From NCBI GenBank assembly GCA_035772735.1, contig JASDFA010000019.1, positions 39,455,001-39,519,000 of the forward strand: 64,000 bases of DNA, read 5' to 3'. Below, one piece after another: positions 1 to 11,636 of the stretch (position 1 is the stretch's first letter; the number at the start of each line of letters is the position of its first letter). The notes below the pieces were generated by a model. That model was given only the letters and a program-made list of their open reading frames with translations, was not told the DNA's origin and ran no database searches. This DNA is from Datura wrightii. Lineage: Eukaryota; Streptophyta; Magnoliopsida; Solanales; Solanaceae. The translations under genes and the position numbers were made by a program.

Positions 1-549
1 GCTCATTTTCCTTTTGATATGGTGCATATGGATTTATGGGGACCATATAAGATTCCAACATTTGATAAAAAATATTATTTTTTAACAATTGTTGATGATT
101 GCACTAGGCATACTTAAACTCATTTGTTGCAGCTTAAATCTAAAACAATTGTAGCTATCAGAACTTTCCTTTCAATGGTAAAGACTCAGTTTAGTGCACA
201 TGTCAAGATTATCAGATTTGATAATGGTACTGAATTTTTTAATTCTCAATGCAAAGCTTTGTTTCAAGACTTGGGAATATTTCATCAAAGTAGTTGTCCT
301 CACACACTTCAACAAAATGGTATTGTTGAAAGAAAGCATAGACATATATTAAATATAGCCACAACAATTAGATTTCAAGCTCATTTTCCTATCAGATTTT
401 GGGGCATATGTGTGAATGCGGCTATTTATTTACTGAACAGACTGCCATTTCCATCTTCTAATGAAAAAAGTCCCTATGAGTTGCCAAGCTCCTCCTTTAT
501 CTCATTTAAGAGTGATTGGTTGTCCATGTTATGCATCGGTATTATCTAA
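1..549 (+). pseudogene. copia integrase catalytic core (broken)
   Basis: The translation shows the integrase (rve) signature. An early Asp lies in LTIVDDCTRH at about 88-117, FDNGTEFFN contains the second Asp at about 218-244, and QNGIVERKH carries the catalytic Glu at about 314-339, giving a D,D(35)E arrangement. A TAA at 116-118 interrupts the frame just after the first motif, and the frame is lost again near 548. The normal role is insertion of element cDNA. The block continues upstream of the window. Confidence 0.9.
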
Positions 550-857
550 AGGAGACAAGTTTGCAGAAAGATTTAAACCTAAAATTTAATGGGGGTATTA
601 AAGATTTGCAGAAAGGCTATCTGGTCATGGATATTTAGTCCAAGAGATTTTTTGTGCATAGAGATGTTATCTTTCAAGATTCCATCTTTCCTTTTGCAGA
701 TTCTCAAGAAGGAAAGTTTTTATCTATTACTACAGATTATTTTGAATATTGTGAAATTGATCCTAATGATTTAGAAATACAGTCTAGTACTGATGTGTAT
801 CCCTCAGTTAATTAGCATGTAGATATTACACAAGAAGATAATGTAGTCCCTCAGAAC

Positions 858-1978
858 ATGCAGGTGGCAGATTCTTCAGTTTCTCCACAAACCAGTTCAC
901 ACTCTCCAACTGTTGTGACTTTAAGGAGAACTGATAGAATATCCAAGAATCCTATTTCGATGAAGGATTATGTGGATCCTGCAAGACAGCAAAAGGGAAG
1001 ATACCCATTGGCAAATTTCCTTTCTTATGAGAAAACTACACCAACTTATCATAGATATTTAGCTAAATTTTCCAACTTGGTGGAGCCTCAGAATTTCAAA
1101 CAAGATGCTAAGGATGAGAGGTGGATTCAAGCAATGAAATTGAAAATTTAAGCTTTGGAGGATAACAAGGCTTGGATAGTTGTTGATTTTCCACAAGGTA
1201 AGAATGCAGTTGGTCCTAAATGAGTATATAAGATTAAATATCATGCAAATGGTGAAGTTGAGATATTTAAGGCAAAGTAGGTTGCTAAAGGTTATAGCCA
1301 ACAAGAGGGGTTGGATTATCATGATACTTTCTCACCTGTTGCTAAGATGGTGACAATTAGATGTGTTATTACTTTGGCAGTCTCTAAAGGATGGTCTTTA
1401 TTTCAGATGGATGTTTATAATGCATTTTTACAGGGTGATTTGCATGAAGAAGTATATATCGAATTACCTGAGGGTTCAGGAAGCAAGGAGAACATAAAGT
1501 TTGCAAACTACTCAAGTCATTATATAGGCTCAAACAAGCCTCAAGATAGTGGAACATTAAGCTCACCACTGCCTTGTTAGCTGCAGGTTTTGTTCAAAGA
1601 ACTCATGATTATTCTTTGTTTACATTGAAGAAAGGGAAAGAGCTGGTTATTTTAGTCTACGTAGACGATTTGCTCATTATTGGAAGCAATGTACATTTGA
1701 TTTCTGAGGCAAAGAAGGTGTTATATCAGCAGTTCAAACTGAAAGATTTAGGCCAATTCAAGTATTTTTTTGGAATTGAAGTATTAAGGTCTCCTGATGG
1801 TGTTGTTTTGAATCAAAGGAAATATATCTTGGAATTGATATCTTATATGGGACTTAGTGGTGCTAAACCAATGCCCACTCCTTTAGAGGTCCAATTTGCG
1901 ACTTACTACAGTTTGATCAAGCTACTGGTTTATTTGGAGATTCACTTTTATCTAATATTTCATCTTATCAAAGGTTGA
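858..1978 (+). pseudogene. copia reverse transcriptase (broken)
   Basis: The block starts with a linker (RRTDRISKNPISMKDYV), then enters the RVT_2-type polymerase: LDYHDTFSPVAKM at about 1311-1350, FQMDVYNAFLQGDLHEEVY at about 1402-1458, and YVDDLLIIGSN at about 1659-1691 with the catalytic Asp pair intact. Stops occur near 1149, 1221 and 1278. A frame change at about 1570 separates fingers from palm, and the stop at 1976 ends the last open piece. About 300 bases upstream (550-857) hold the degenerate integrase-RT linker. Confidence 0.92.
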
Positions 1979-2643
1979 TTGGAAAGCTCTTATATGCCAC
2001 TATTACTAGGCCCGATGTTAGCTATGTTGTTCAGACTCTTAGTCAGTTTATGCAGCATCAAAAACAATCTCACTAGGATGCTGCTGTTATTATAGTTCGA
2101 TATTTGAAAAGAACAGCTGGTCAAGGAATTTGGTTACAATCTCAATCTACTCCAGTGCAACCACTTGTTGGTGTGACTCTGATGGGGTTGCTTGTCCAAT
2201 CACAAGATGATTTGTTACAAGTTATATTTTGAAATTTGGAAATTCCCTAGTATCTTGGAAGTCCAAGAAACAACACATTGTTTCTAGAAGCTTTGCTGAG
2301 GCTGAGTATAGGAGCTTGACCTCTGCAACATCTGAGATCACTTGGTTGGTGGGATTATTTTCAGATTTAGGTGTTCATCTCCCTCTTCCTATTACTCTAT
2401 TCAGTGATAGCAGATCTGCTATTCAATTAGCCGTTAACCCTGTCTTCCATGAACGCCACGAAGCATATTAAAATCGATGATCATTTTATTCGAGACAAGA
2501 TCAAGGCTGGTTTAGTTCAACCTCTTCATGTTCAACACAACAACAATTGGCAGATTTGCTGACTAAAGGTCTTGGACAAGTCCAACATGCTCATCTCTTG
2601 CGCAAGCTTGGTGTGCTGAATATTTTGTATCCTTCAGCTTGAA
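1979..2643 (+). pseudogene. copia RNase H (broken)
   Basis: The copia RNase H follows the RT. SWKSKKQHIVSRSFAEAEY lies at about 2254-2310 and LFSDSRSAIQLAVNPVFHER at about 2398-2457, with the usual catalytic Glu and Asp in these segments. A stop follows HEAY at 2469. The tail LADLLTKGLGQ, typical of the copia C terminus, continues in another frame to about 2643, where the tract before the LTR begins. Confidence 0.88.
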
Positions 2644-2649
2644 GGAGAG

Positions 2650-2895
2650 TGTTGAGTTGTGAGCTACAAATCCAGATTAGTTAAGAGGTTGTTAGAGTAG
2701 TTTTTTCTGTTATTCAATTAGTGCCAGTTGTGTAAGAGTTGGCAATGAGTTGTGATAGTGGATAGGTGTTAGTTAGCTAGAGGTTAAAGTCGGTTAACTA
2801 GGTCTATAAATATAAGTGTTTACAGCAGATTAGCTTAGAGCATTGAGATCAATATAGAAATTTTTCTTTTCTTCCTTCTTCTTCATTTCATTACA
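2650..2895 (+). repeat. copia 3' LTR
   Basis: The segment follows a purine-rich tract (GAAGGAGAG, 2641-2649), starts TGTTGAGTTG and ends near TTCATTACA. It contains a TATA-like stretch (TCTATAAATATAAG, about 2804-2817). A length near 250 bp suits a copia LTR. The exact right edge (2890 or 2895) is uncertain because the 5' LTR is outside the window. Confidence 0.65.
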
Positions 2896-3704
2896 GATTG
2901 ATGTAGTCTTTGAATGTTGTTAGCATGAACATTGCAATGAAGTAGATTTTGATTTCTATCAGACATCTCTAGACGTTTAATAAAACTAAATTTGAAGAAA
3001 ACATATGATATAGTATGGTGGGGATTTATTAAAGAGATGTTGGAGGGATATGGACTTTCTACCAAATTTATTCAACTCATTATGATTTGTGTGAATACCA
3101 CTAGATTCTCTGTTAAAGTTGTGGTACTTTGAAGGAAGAAAGGGCTAGAGGCAGAGGTTTCTCCCCTATTATTTGTGTTGGTGACGGAGCATCTATCAAC
3201 AATATTGGAACAGATGAACTAGCTACCTAATTTTAAGTACCGCAACAGATGAACTAGCTACCTGATTTTAAGTACCATCCTATGTGTAAAGAAGTGAATA
3301 AAGAAGTGAAGCTTACACACCTTACCTTGTCATATTATGATATTTTACAAAGACAATGTAGCTTCTATGTAGAGAATTATGTAAGCTTTAAAACATTTTC
3401 CAAAGATACTGTACTATTTGCAAATTTTGAGAAGTCCAGCATGTACGACAAGTGCGAATGATGAGACACAAATAAGGACAAATTATTCTCAATCATAGGT
3501 TTTACAGTGGAAACCTTTCCTATAAGATATCTTGACTCGCCACTATCACCAAGAAGTGGAACAAATTAGATCGTCACCAACTTAACTCGAAGACTACATA
3601 AAACATCAGGGAACATCCTCAAGGTATCTATCATATCTAGGAAAGTTACAGGTTATCAACTCTGCCCCTTCACATCTTTTGGGGTGTTTGAAGGATATGG
3701 ATAG
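2896..3704 (+). pseudogene. LINE (L1-type) reverse transcriptase fragment
   Basis: From about 2965 the translation matches a plant L1 polymerase: LKKTYDMVWWGFIKEML, then FIQLIMICVNTTRFSVKV, then SPLLFVLVTEHLS, with further RT-like pieces in other frames to about 3700. Multiple frameshifts and stops are present. It has neither the endonuclease nor a 3' tail. It is cut on the right by the LTR starting at 3705. Confidence 0.8.
3211..3280 (+). repeat. 35-bp tandem duplication inside the LINE scrap
   Basis: Two adjacent 35-bp units (3211-3245 and 3246-3280) begin CAGATGAACTAGCTACCT and differ at only a few positions. They duplicate one piece of the LINE RT coding region. Confidence 0.85.
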
Positions 3705-4685
3705 TGTTGCACCCCGTATTTTTGTCATCTAATTTGATCTTTGGGGATATGTTATGAGCTTAAAGAGAATGTGTTATATGTATTTGAAGGGTCGGAAGTT
3801 AGTATGTAAATGAATCATCGAACAAACGGACAAAGCAAGTTGAAGCCAGGCCAAAAGGCCTGCCGCGACGCCGCAGCAGTATACATATGTATATATAATC
3901 CACATTTAGTCATTCTAAATTTTTTCAAAACATAAGAGAACAAGTCCCCTACATCCCTCTCTTAGGTTTTCTAGAAATTTGAAGAGAATTTAGGATCTAA
4001 TCACCTCCAAACATCAATCAATCTTGGGTATTGATTATTGAATCTGTAGAGAATGTCGTGGCAGAGTTGTTTTGTCCAAATTTGCTCGGATTCAGAGGAT
4101 TCAAGGTGGTAGAAATTTTGAAAATTTTCTTCTGATATATCAAAGTTCATCTACATACTTAAGTGTTTCTATCTTCTTGTTCATAAGAAAATCACTAGTT
4201 TTGTGTCGTATTAAAAGCCGTAAGTAATTATCGTTGTTGTGTTCTTGTTGTGTGTTGGTTGGACAAATATAAAAAGTTAAAGTAAGTTGATTATACAGGT
4301 GTGGTTGGGATGGAATTTGAAGGAAATACAAGCTTAAGTTAGAATTATTAACGGCTAAATTGAAACTACCGATAGAAGTATGTAAAGGCGCTCCTCTTTT
4401 CTTTCAAGTGTAGAATTCAAGTCTTAGCATCGTAATTGAGCCAAAGGTACTCAAAGAGTGTGTTGAATTGCCTCTTACAGCTTCTTAAGTTGAAATATTC
4501 AAGTTGAGGCTAGTTTCATTTATGAGATTACATATGAATCTTCTATCATAAGGTGAATATATAAATTGTATAATAAATAACGCATAAGAAATATTGTGAT
4601 GTCTTCTTGATTGAAGTCTCCATGTTCTTGTCTTGTTTTCATCAATGGACTCTTGCTCGAATATTGAATCTAAAGCCTTGAATTA
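3705..4685 (+). repeat. Element C 5' LTR, piece 1
   Basis: The piece starts TGTTGCACCCCGTATTTTTG. A GC-rich inverted repeat CAGGCC-AAAA-GGCCTG lies at 3847-3862, with a TATA box (TATATATAA) at 3890-3898. The rest is AT-rich leader-like sequence without a gene. It breaks at the LINE target duplication TAAAGCCTTGAATTA (4671-4685). Confidence 0.7.
3847..3898 (+). promoter_or_regulatory. LTR promoter of element C: GC-rich palindrome plus TATA
   Basis: CAGGCC (3847-3852) and GGCCTG (3857-3862) form a six-base-pair stem with an AAAA loop. GCCGCGACGCCGCAGCAG follows, then TATATATAA at 3890. The position, about 185 bp into the LTR, fits a U3 core promoter. Confidence 0.5.
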
Positions 4686-4905
4686 AATTTTTGGGTAAAT
4701 AAACACTTTATTTATACCAAAAGTGAGAGTTACATCATTAAACAGGGGCTGACCCCCTATTTCTCAAGAAAAAACTAAAGAAGAAACAATTAGTTTGCAC
4801 TACTCTAGACTCGATAATGAACTTAAAAAACTAAGAACTTTTAATGAGCTATGACAAGCCAATTGTAATCAAACCAAAACATCTATTCAAACTACTATTA
4901 ACAAT

Positions 4906-5367
4906 TCAACGGAATCTGTTGTTGTCTCTAAGGGAAGTCCTCCATTTAGACATCTCACTGCCTCTGCAATGTATGTGAATGGCGATCTCCCTGCATATAT
5001 GATCCATTTGGTAGCTGACAGTATTGAATCTAATGTTATTCCTCTTCCTCCAGATCACAACTACAACCATGACAAAAACACTACTCACAATAGCACCCTT
5101 TCCCGTCTTACTTCTTGCTAGCACGTTGGCCCATTGAAGTTATGTCTACCAATTTCTTATGGTCCTTCAAATACCCAGCCAGACCAACAATATCCTCCAT
5201 AAATCCATGGTAATTGGGCATAGGAAGAATAGTTGATCTAGTGTTTTAGCTGTATTCCACAAAAAACAATCCATTGGAACAGTAATACCGAACTTCCGCA
5301 ACCTATCCCATTAGCTAACCTCCTCCAAGAAGCTAGCCAAAAAAATGTAATGTTGCGCATTAGGATC
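4906..5367 (-). pseudogene. LINE ORF2 C terminus (zf-RVT and tail)
   Basis: The minus-strand translation gives a zinc-binding RT-associated segment (LRKFGITVPMDCFLWN) with Cys/His positions partly lost. An open 72-codon tail follows, containing VVVVIWRKRNNIRFN and DHICREIAIHIHCRG, characteristic of plant L1 ORF2 ends. From 4905 to 4686 lies the 3' untranslated part, ending in a short T-rich (minus-strand A-rich) tail. Confidence 0.8.
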
Positions 5368-6921
5368 TGATGTACCATAATTTTACGATACTTTCGACTC
5401 TTAAAACATAAAAAAGATACTAGAACTTGGGTGTGTTTATATAGATATAAGGTTCTTTTACTGTATTTGCAGGGAAATCAAGTCCGGGAGTTGGAGTACC
5501 GAAAAGAAGTAAAATAGTGTAGATAGTGGTGTCGTATGGGTCACAATACGAGTCGTACCTTCTGGGTACGAACCATAGCTAGTGCTCGTAGCAAAATTTT
5601 AGAATATGCACAAGTATAGAACTTCAAGGTACAATTGGAGGCTACGAGCCGTGGCAGAACTGTACAAATCATACCATAGACTCATGGTGAGAAGCAGAGA
5701 AATAGCCATATAATATCCTCAAGGCACAAGTGGAGTACTTGTACTAGTAGGGTACGAATCGTAGTGTAGATCCGTAGAATGATCATTAGAGGTGTTGCTT
5801 TCTAGAAGTCTAGACCACAACTCGTAGTGACACATAAGGAGTCTTACCAGACACTCGTACCTGAGAAGACTAAAAGCTGCCAAGCATACCACGATTGCAG
5901 ACCACGACTTGTAGTAGCATGCTATGACTCGTAGGTTATCCCGACACAGTAGTCCTTGTTAATTTAGATAAAAATTTCATTAATTGTATAAATACTTTTA
6001 TTTTATATTTCATTAGGAGATTTAATATTTCACATTATTATTGTGATTTTGGAGTTTTCAAATGCTACTTGGAGAAAAAAAATACACGAAGCTTTGAACA
6101 AGTTTTCTTCATTGTATTCTTAACTTTGAAGTATTATTGTGCAATTGATTCTTGGAGTTTTATTCCTTCACTATTTTAAGTTTCTAATGATGAATTCCTC
6201 TATGTATTCTGATTCTAATCTTGAAATTATGAGTAGCTAAAGTCTCACAACTAGGGTTGTGGGAACCATGGTGAAATAACAAATTAGGATTGACACAAAG
6301 TGATTCTAAATCAATATTGACGCTTGTATTGTTCTTCCCTTCATGATAATTATTTTTTGATGATGCGAAACATTAAGACTAGCCCGTGTTTTCTACTTGC
6401 TTAAACCTAGAGAAGTAGAGATTAGAAAAAGGGTTCACAAAGACATAAAATTATCAATTTTCATTTAATAACTTGAGTTGCGGTCGCAGAAAAGTTAATT
6501 TGACATCATTGATAAGGGTTAAGTTGAAATTTCTCATGAGACCAAATCCGATAATTAAGTATAGTCATCTAATAAAGGCAAACCAGTTGTTTAGATGAGA
6601 TTTAACTTATCAATTCTACAAGCTAAATATTGAAATAGATCATAAGTGTATAATCCGACACAATTATGAATCCATAGATGAATCCATAGGGAACGCTTCC
6701 CTAGTTAATTGCATATCTCTTATCACCAACACCATTTCACAAATACTGTCACTTATTTATTTTTATTAAAACCCCCTTTAGGAAGTAATTGAACTAAAAA
6801 CATAAGTACTAGCATTAGTCAAAATCTTGACCATATTACTTGTGAGATCCACCCCAACCCTAATTGGATTCTGACCACGATCATGTTATAATTACTCTGA
6901 GGTGTAATTTGAGCACTATCA
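5368..6921. mobile_element. Solo LTR of a gypsy (Athila-like) element
   Basis: The 1554-bp segment starts TGATGTACC and ends GCACTATCA. It interrupts the minus-strand LINE between its RT-connection and zinc-finger parts. Flanks GGATC (5363-5367) and GGCTC (6922-6926) match at four of five bases, fitting a decayed 5-bp duplication. It holds no ORF. TG...CA ends and length suit a gypsy LTR. Athila affinity is an inference from general resemblance to the 8180 LTR. Confidence 0.75.
5530..5994 (+). promoter_or_regulatory. Array of TACGAGTCGTA-like words upstream of a TATA box
   Basis: Between about 5530 and 5940 short words around ACGAGTCGTA recur in both orientations, for example ATACGAGTCGTACC, GTACGAACC, CTACGAGCCGT, GTACGAATCGTAG, ACAACTCGTAGTG and ATGACTCGTAGG. 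A clear TATA box (TATAAATA) follows at 5987-5994. Read as U3 enhancer words of this LTR (inference). Confidence 0.5.
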
Positions 6922-8179
6922 GGCTCTTCTAGTAAACCCTTTGAGCATGTGATAGTAGTAATAAGTACATTTTCCTGATAGAAAACCTACCATTCCTCAC
7001 CATTGTGTTGAGTTTTGTAGTCAGATCTCCTTGTATTGTTGGCGAGTGTAATATGTATTTCCTGACCTCCACCATCTTCCTTATCACCCATGTTGCACTT
7101 GCCAAAATGGGACATAATTCTCCTTTAAATAATAGGTGTGTATCCACTTAATCCAAAAGGCTGTCTTGTTTCTCTGTGATCCTCCATTAAGAATAGCAGC
7201 ATGATTCCAGTGACTCAAGTTGATTATATTTTGCCCTCTACCTACCTTTGATTGACACATTTTCACTCATGCAACTAAGACTTTCCTGAAAGAAGTAGTT
7301 GTACCTATCCACATGAAGATCCTGCAAACACTGTCTATCAAGATCCTTTTTGACAATAGAAAAATCTGACTCCAATAAGTTTGCAAACTAAATACCACTG
7401 CTTTGATAAGTTGAATTCTTCTGACATATGATAAAATTCTAGCAGACCAGCACCTAATCCTTTAAGTAATCCTCTCTACCAAGGTGATACATTGGTTAAC
7501 AATAAGCTTTTTTGATGAAAGGAAAACCCCTAAGCACTTAAAGGGTAAATCACCCTCAAGGTATCCTAAGGTGACCATAAGGATCTGTTTCTGAGCAGTT
7601 GTCACCCCTATCATATAGATGGAGCAGTTATCTTCATTTCCTTGGAGATTAGCGGCATGTAAAAATATTTGAACAGCGTGTCGCACCAATTCAATAGACC
7701 TGATATCAACCTTGCAAAATAGAAGAAGGTCATTAGCAAAACAAATATGAATAAGGCCGAGCTTCTTATATCTTGGATAAAACTGAAATTCTTTGTTCGA
7801 TATAAGAACTGCTAGTTCTCTTTCAATATATTTCATGGTAATCATAAACAAGTAAAGGAACATGGGATCCCATGGGATCCTCTTGTCCAATGCCCCTTAT
7901 CCCCTCAAAAGGTGTAGTTAATTCTCCATTTAACACCAATGCATAAAATACAAAAGATATTCACTCCATGTTCAATTGAATGAACTTATCAGGAAATCCC
8001 AGCTCAGTGAGAACACTATTTAAGAAACTCCATGAAGTCGTAGGATTTCCTCAAGTCCACCCTCATCACATACCTAGGGGATAAACCTTTTCTAGTAGAC
8101 TATTTTATCAATTCATGGATAAATAAAATATTGTCAATGACACCTCTGCCCTCTATGAAGGAAAATTGTGAAGGACTAG
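6922..8179 (-). pseudogene. LINE ORF2 reverse transcriptase, second half
   Basis: The minus-strand translation contains SFIEGRGVIDNILF near 8170-8130, then a 142-codon open piece (7890-7462) with FANDLLLFCKVDIRS, the position of the FADDL catalytic motif; the first Asp is replaced by Asn. Pieces near 7266-6929 cover the connection region. Stops and frameshifts are present. Confidence 0.85.
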
Positions 8180-9644
8180 TGATCTTGGGCAGATTTATAT
8201 GCCCAAGTGATACTCAAACGTATCATTTTTACCTTATTTGTTGTGCAATGTGTATATAATATCATATATTTGGTAATAAAATGCTAATTTATACTAACCA
8301 ACATGATTAGCATTTGTTTTGCAGGATAATGTGATTTTTAAGAGGTAAAATGCGTATTGGAACTATGTCGGAGTTGGACTTGGATGCGAGCGTGGAAAAT
8401 ACCTCGGATGGCATATTTTGCAGTGGCTCCGCGATTGTGCCGTGCCATGCTGCCATCGCGGTATCACACTGCCTGGGCAGAAATAAAAGTGGCAATTTCC
8501 AGTGTGCCTGCACGTCAGCTCCGTGGCACGGAGACAGGCCTCCGCGATGGCCTCCGTGCCACGTTGAGGCTAATTATCCGGACCATGCAATTTCCAGAGA
8601 GGGTCCGCGTCCACGCCGTGTCACGGAGGCAGTGCTCCGCATTGGCCTCCGTGACACGTTGCTTGTTATTCCGGGAAAAATTTCCCACTAGTATAAATAG
8701 CACACTTAGGTTATTTTTAAAGGGAGTTTTTTAGTTTTAGTTTTTTAGCCTGAGTTCAGAAGTGGGAGCAGGAACGTGGTTTTGTGACAGTTGAAGAATA
8801 GAAAAGATAAGAGTTTTCTTCTCTTCCCTTCTTCTTTTCCTTCAATTGTATGCATGATTCACACTCATTCTAGGATGATTAATCCAAGAATGAGTGGCTA
8901 ATTCCTCTCTTGCTGAGGTTTTGAACTTGTGAAATGAATGTTGGTAATAATTGATATGGTTTCTTCTTCTTCTTGCATGTTGTTCTATTAATTCTTGTGC
9001 TTATTACATTCTTGATTGGCCACCATTAATGTACATCTAAAAAGTCCAATTTCACTCGAGAGAGCATGAAAGTGGAAAGTTGTGAATTAATAGGGTATTG
9101 TTCTTAACTTGATTTGGGAAAATTGGGTTTTGATGTGCTTTCTTGATAGAAATATACTTGAAAGCCGTATTAGTCAATTTAGGAACCGGAATTGTAGTGT
9201 TAGGTCATAAATTGCATTTGATCACAGAAATGTAGACGAATGATTTATGAAGCTAAAGTGAAATTGAATACGGAAGTTTTAATTTCTAGGCAAACGTTCT
9301 TGGCTAGCAATATGAAGAAGAAGATGACCAAATTATCATGATTATCAAGTTCATTACTCGTTCTTAACCTTGGCATGTGCATATCCATTGTCTAAACTCA
9401 ACGTAAATAGTAGTTATTAATTTTAGTAGATAATTAGTTTAGAAACAAAACTTACTCAAATCTTGGTTGGATTGTTGTTAACATAGTTAGAAATAGAATA
9501 GAGATATAGTAAACTACGCAGTTTTGCATATCTAGAGCAGCCTCCTTGGATCGATACTTGGCTACTTAGCCACTTTATTACGTGTTTGACCACGTACACT
9601 TGCGTGTCGGTGTATAATATATACCGAGCAGCAGAGCGCGAACA
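8180..9644 (+). repeat. Athila-like 5' LTR
   Basis: It starts TGATCTTGGGCAG and ends GAGCGCGAACA, 1465 bp. A GC-rich word cluster lies at about 8390-8660 and the TATA box (TATAAAT) at 8692-8698. The remainder is the transcribed R/U5 part without genes. Open frames on both strands at 8350-8734 are side effects of the GC-rich words. Confidence 0.95.
8510..8698 (+). promoter_or_regulatory. LTR promoter: ACGT-word cluster, hairpin and TATA box
   Basis: Words such as CTCCGTGGCACGGAG, GCCTCCGTGCCACGTTG and GCCTCCGTGACACGTTG recur. The hairpin arms CGTGTCACGGAGGC (8617-8630) and GCCTCCGTGACACG (8645-8658) pair perfectly over 14 bp with a 14-nt loop. TATAAAT follows at 8692. The ACGTTG words contain the ACGT core that plant bZIP factors bind (known of that family). 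Regulation by them is inference. Confidence 0.6.
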
Positions 9645-9650
9645 AGTTTT

Positions 9651-9668
9651 TGGCGCCGTTGCCGGGGA
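9651..9668 (+). other. Primer binding site (tRNA-Asp type)
   Basis: TGGCGCCGTTGCCGGGGA begins six bases after the LTR end and is complementary to the 3' end of plant tRNA-Asp, the primer type used by Athila-lineage gypsy elements. Confidence 0.9.
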
Positions 9669-9787
9669 GGCTAGGCGATTTGTAAAATTTTGTTTAGTGT
9701 AAATTTACTGTATTTCTATTTTTATCTTCTTAAGTGTTAACAACTTGATCTTAGCCTATATTTTGCAGATTTTTATTTCTGTGAACA

Positions 9788-11636
9788 CTGGCAAGGGACA
9801 AGGAGCTGGTGGAATCTTACTTAGAGCCAGAACGTGAATTGCATAGTCAACGTAGAGAAGCTCTTCGGAAGAAGTTGCAGTTGCTCAAACAGTCTATGAT
9901 GGAGCAACCCAATCCACCAGTTGTGCGGGCAGTGTTAGTGCCCGAGGAAGTAGCAGCCAGGTCGGTTCGCGAGGTGGCAATCCCACACGCTAATAATGTA
10001 CATTCCAGCATCCGCAAACCAGAGCCTGGGGGGAGATTTGAGTTAAAGCAAAATATGGTGCAACTTTTGCACACTAGCGGGCAGTTTACCGGTCTCCCTC
10101 ACGAAGATCCGCAACAACATCTCCAGAACTTTTTGGAGATAAGTGACTTACATCCCCGCTGGAGTGTCACCTGATTATGTTCGGCTCACCTTATTTCCAT
10201 TTTCCTTACTTGGTGAAGCCAAGAGGTGGTTAAAAGCTGAACCACCCAACTCTATATCAACGTGGGATGATCTTGCAAAGAAGTTCTTGATCAGATTTTT
10301 CCCTTCAGGTGAAACAGCTAAACTTAGAAGTCAGATTCTAAGTTTTAAACAGAAGGAAGGAGAAAATCTTTATCAAGCCTGGGAAAGATTCAAGTCCATG
10401 TTGCGGGACTGTCCTCATCATCATCAGTCAAATGAGGTGCTGGTCCACACTTTTATTGAGGGTTTGGAACCCCACACTAAAATTTTGTTAGACTCAGCAG
10501 CTGGAGGGCAAGCGCTGGAGAAGACTTATGAGGAGCTGTACACTTTGCTCAACCGAATTTCACAAGGCAATCCGGAATGGAATGCAGATTCTTCAAGAGG
10601 TGGAGCAAGGAAAGCAGCGGGAGTGCTTGAAGTGGATGGATTCACAGCTATCACTGCACAGATAGCTGCTTTGCAAAATCAGTTAAACACTCACTTTAGC
10701 AATATGAATTTGAACCAGCCGTCAGCCTCAGTTAATGCAGTCCAACAGATGTGGTGTGAAGTGTGTGGTAGTAGTGAGCATTCAGCTGAATGCTGTGGTG
10801 CAAATCCTGATTCTGTCAACTTTGTGGGCAATGCACAGAGGAATCAACAGCAGTTTGGTGGTGGCTACAACTCGAATTGGAGGAATCATCCAAATTTTTC
10901 GTGGGGTAGCAACAATCAACAAGGCCAGGGTTCAGGGCAGGGTATGCACAGAAACCAAGGAGGGCAACAAGGCTATCAGAATCAGTTTAGAAATCACAAT
11001 GCCCCTCCTCCACCACCATCACCGACTATTGAGGAAATGTTCAAGACCATGATTGCCAACCAGGCACAATTGCAGGCTGACTATGTCAAACTGGCGGCCG
11101 AAGTAAAGAACAATCAATTGGCAACCAAGGCTCTTGAATATCAGTTTGGGCAATTTGCCAGTGCCCAAAATACTAGACCAAGGGGAGGACTACCTAGCGA
11201 CACGGATCCCAATCCTAAGCAGGTAAATGCAGTGACCACAAGGAGTGGTTTACAATTAAAGGAGGTAGAACCGGAAAGACCGCCTTAGAAGTCAGGAGCA
11301 GCAGATGTTGAGGGAGAACAAACCTCAGATACGGGGAAGACCAAAGAAGCTGAACCAACAAGGCCTCCACCCCCGTTCCCTCAACGACTTAAGAAACACA
11401 AGGAGGAGGCGTGTTTCCAGAAATTCATGGAGGTACTTAAACAGGTACATGTTAACTTACCTCTTTTTGATGTCTTGCAGGGTGTGCCAAAATATGCAAA
11501 GTATATCAAAGACATCGTGGCCAACAAAAGTCGCTTGACCGAGTATGCCACGGTGGCTTTAATGGAGGAATGCACATCCCGTATTCAGAACAGGTTGCCC
11601 ACTAAACTGAAGGATCCTGGAAGTTTTACTATCTAG
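9788..11636 (+). pseudogene. Athila-type gag (start lost, frameshifted)
   Basis: The likely start is CTG at 9788 where ATG is expected (CTGGCAAGGGACAAGG). A frame change near 10145 is needed to join the N-terminal part to the capsid (VSPDYVRLTLFPFSLLGEAKRWL at about 10161-10230, then WDDLAKKFLIRFFPSGE). A CCHC-like knuckle (CEVCGSSEHSAEC) sits at about 10756-10794, followed by Gln/Asn-rich and Pro-rich segments. A TAG at 11286-11288 interrupts the frame, which then continues through FPQRLKKHKEEACFQKFMEV (gag-protease linker) to a second TAG at 11634. The normal role is the structural shell that packages element RNA. The product could be supplied in trans. Confidence 0.88.

Larger units (their letters stand above)
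1..2895 (+). mobile_element. Ty1/copia retrotransposon, 3' part, decayed
   Basis: The domains come in copia order on the plus strand: integrase core, reverse transcriptase, RNase H, then a short 3' LTR. Gag, protease and the 5' LTR lie beyond the left edge. Several in-frame stops and frameshifts break the polyprotein, so it cannot be autonomous. The order integrase before RT separates it from the gypsy elements in the rest of the window. Confidence 0.93.

Noticed and set aside
8510..8660. CRISPR-like short repeats
   Set aside because: Words are irregularly spaced, inverted, and without uniform spacers; plant nuclear context and adjacent TATA box make promoter words far more likely.
8350..8734. 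Overlapping open frames of 60-125 codons on both strands in the LTR (and again at 16847-17200)
   Set aside because: They arise from the GC-rich inverted word cluster, have no family resemblance, and lie in the LTR promoter.
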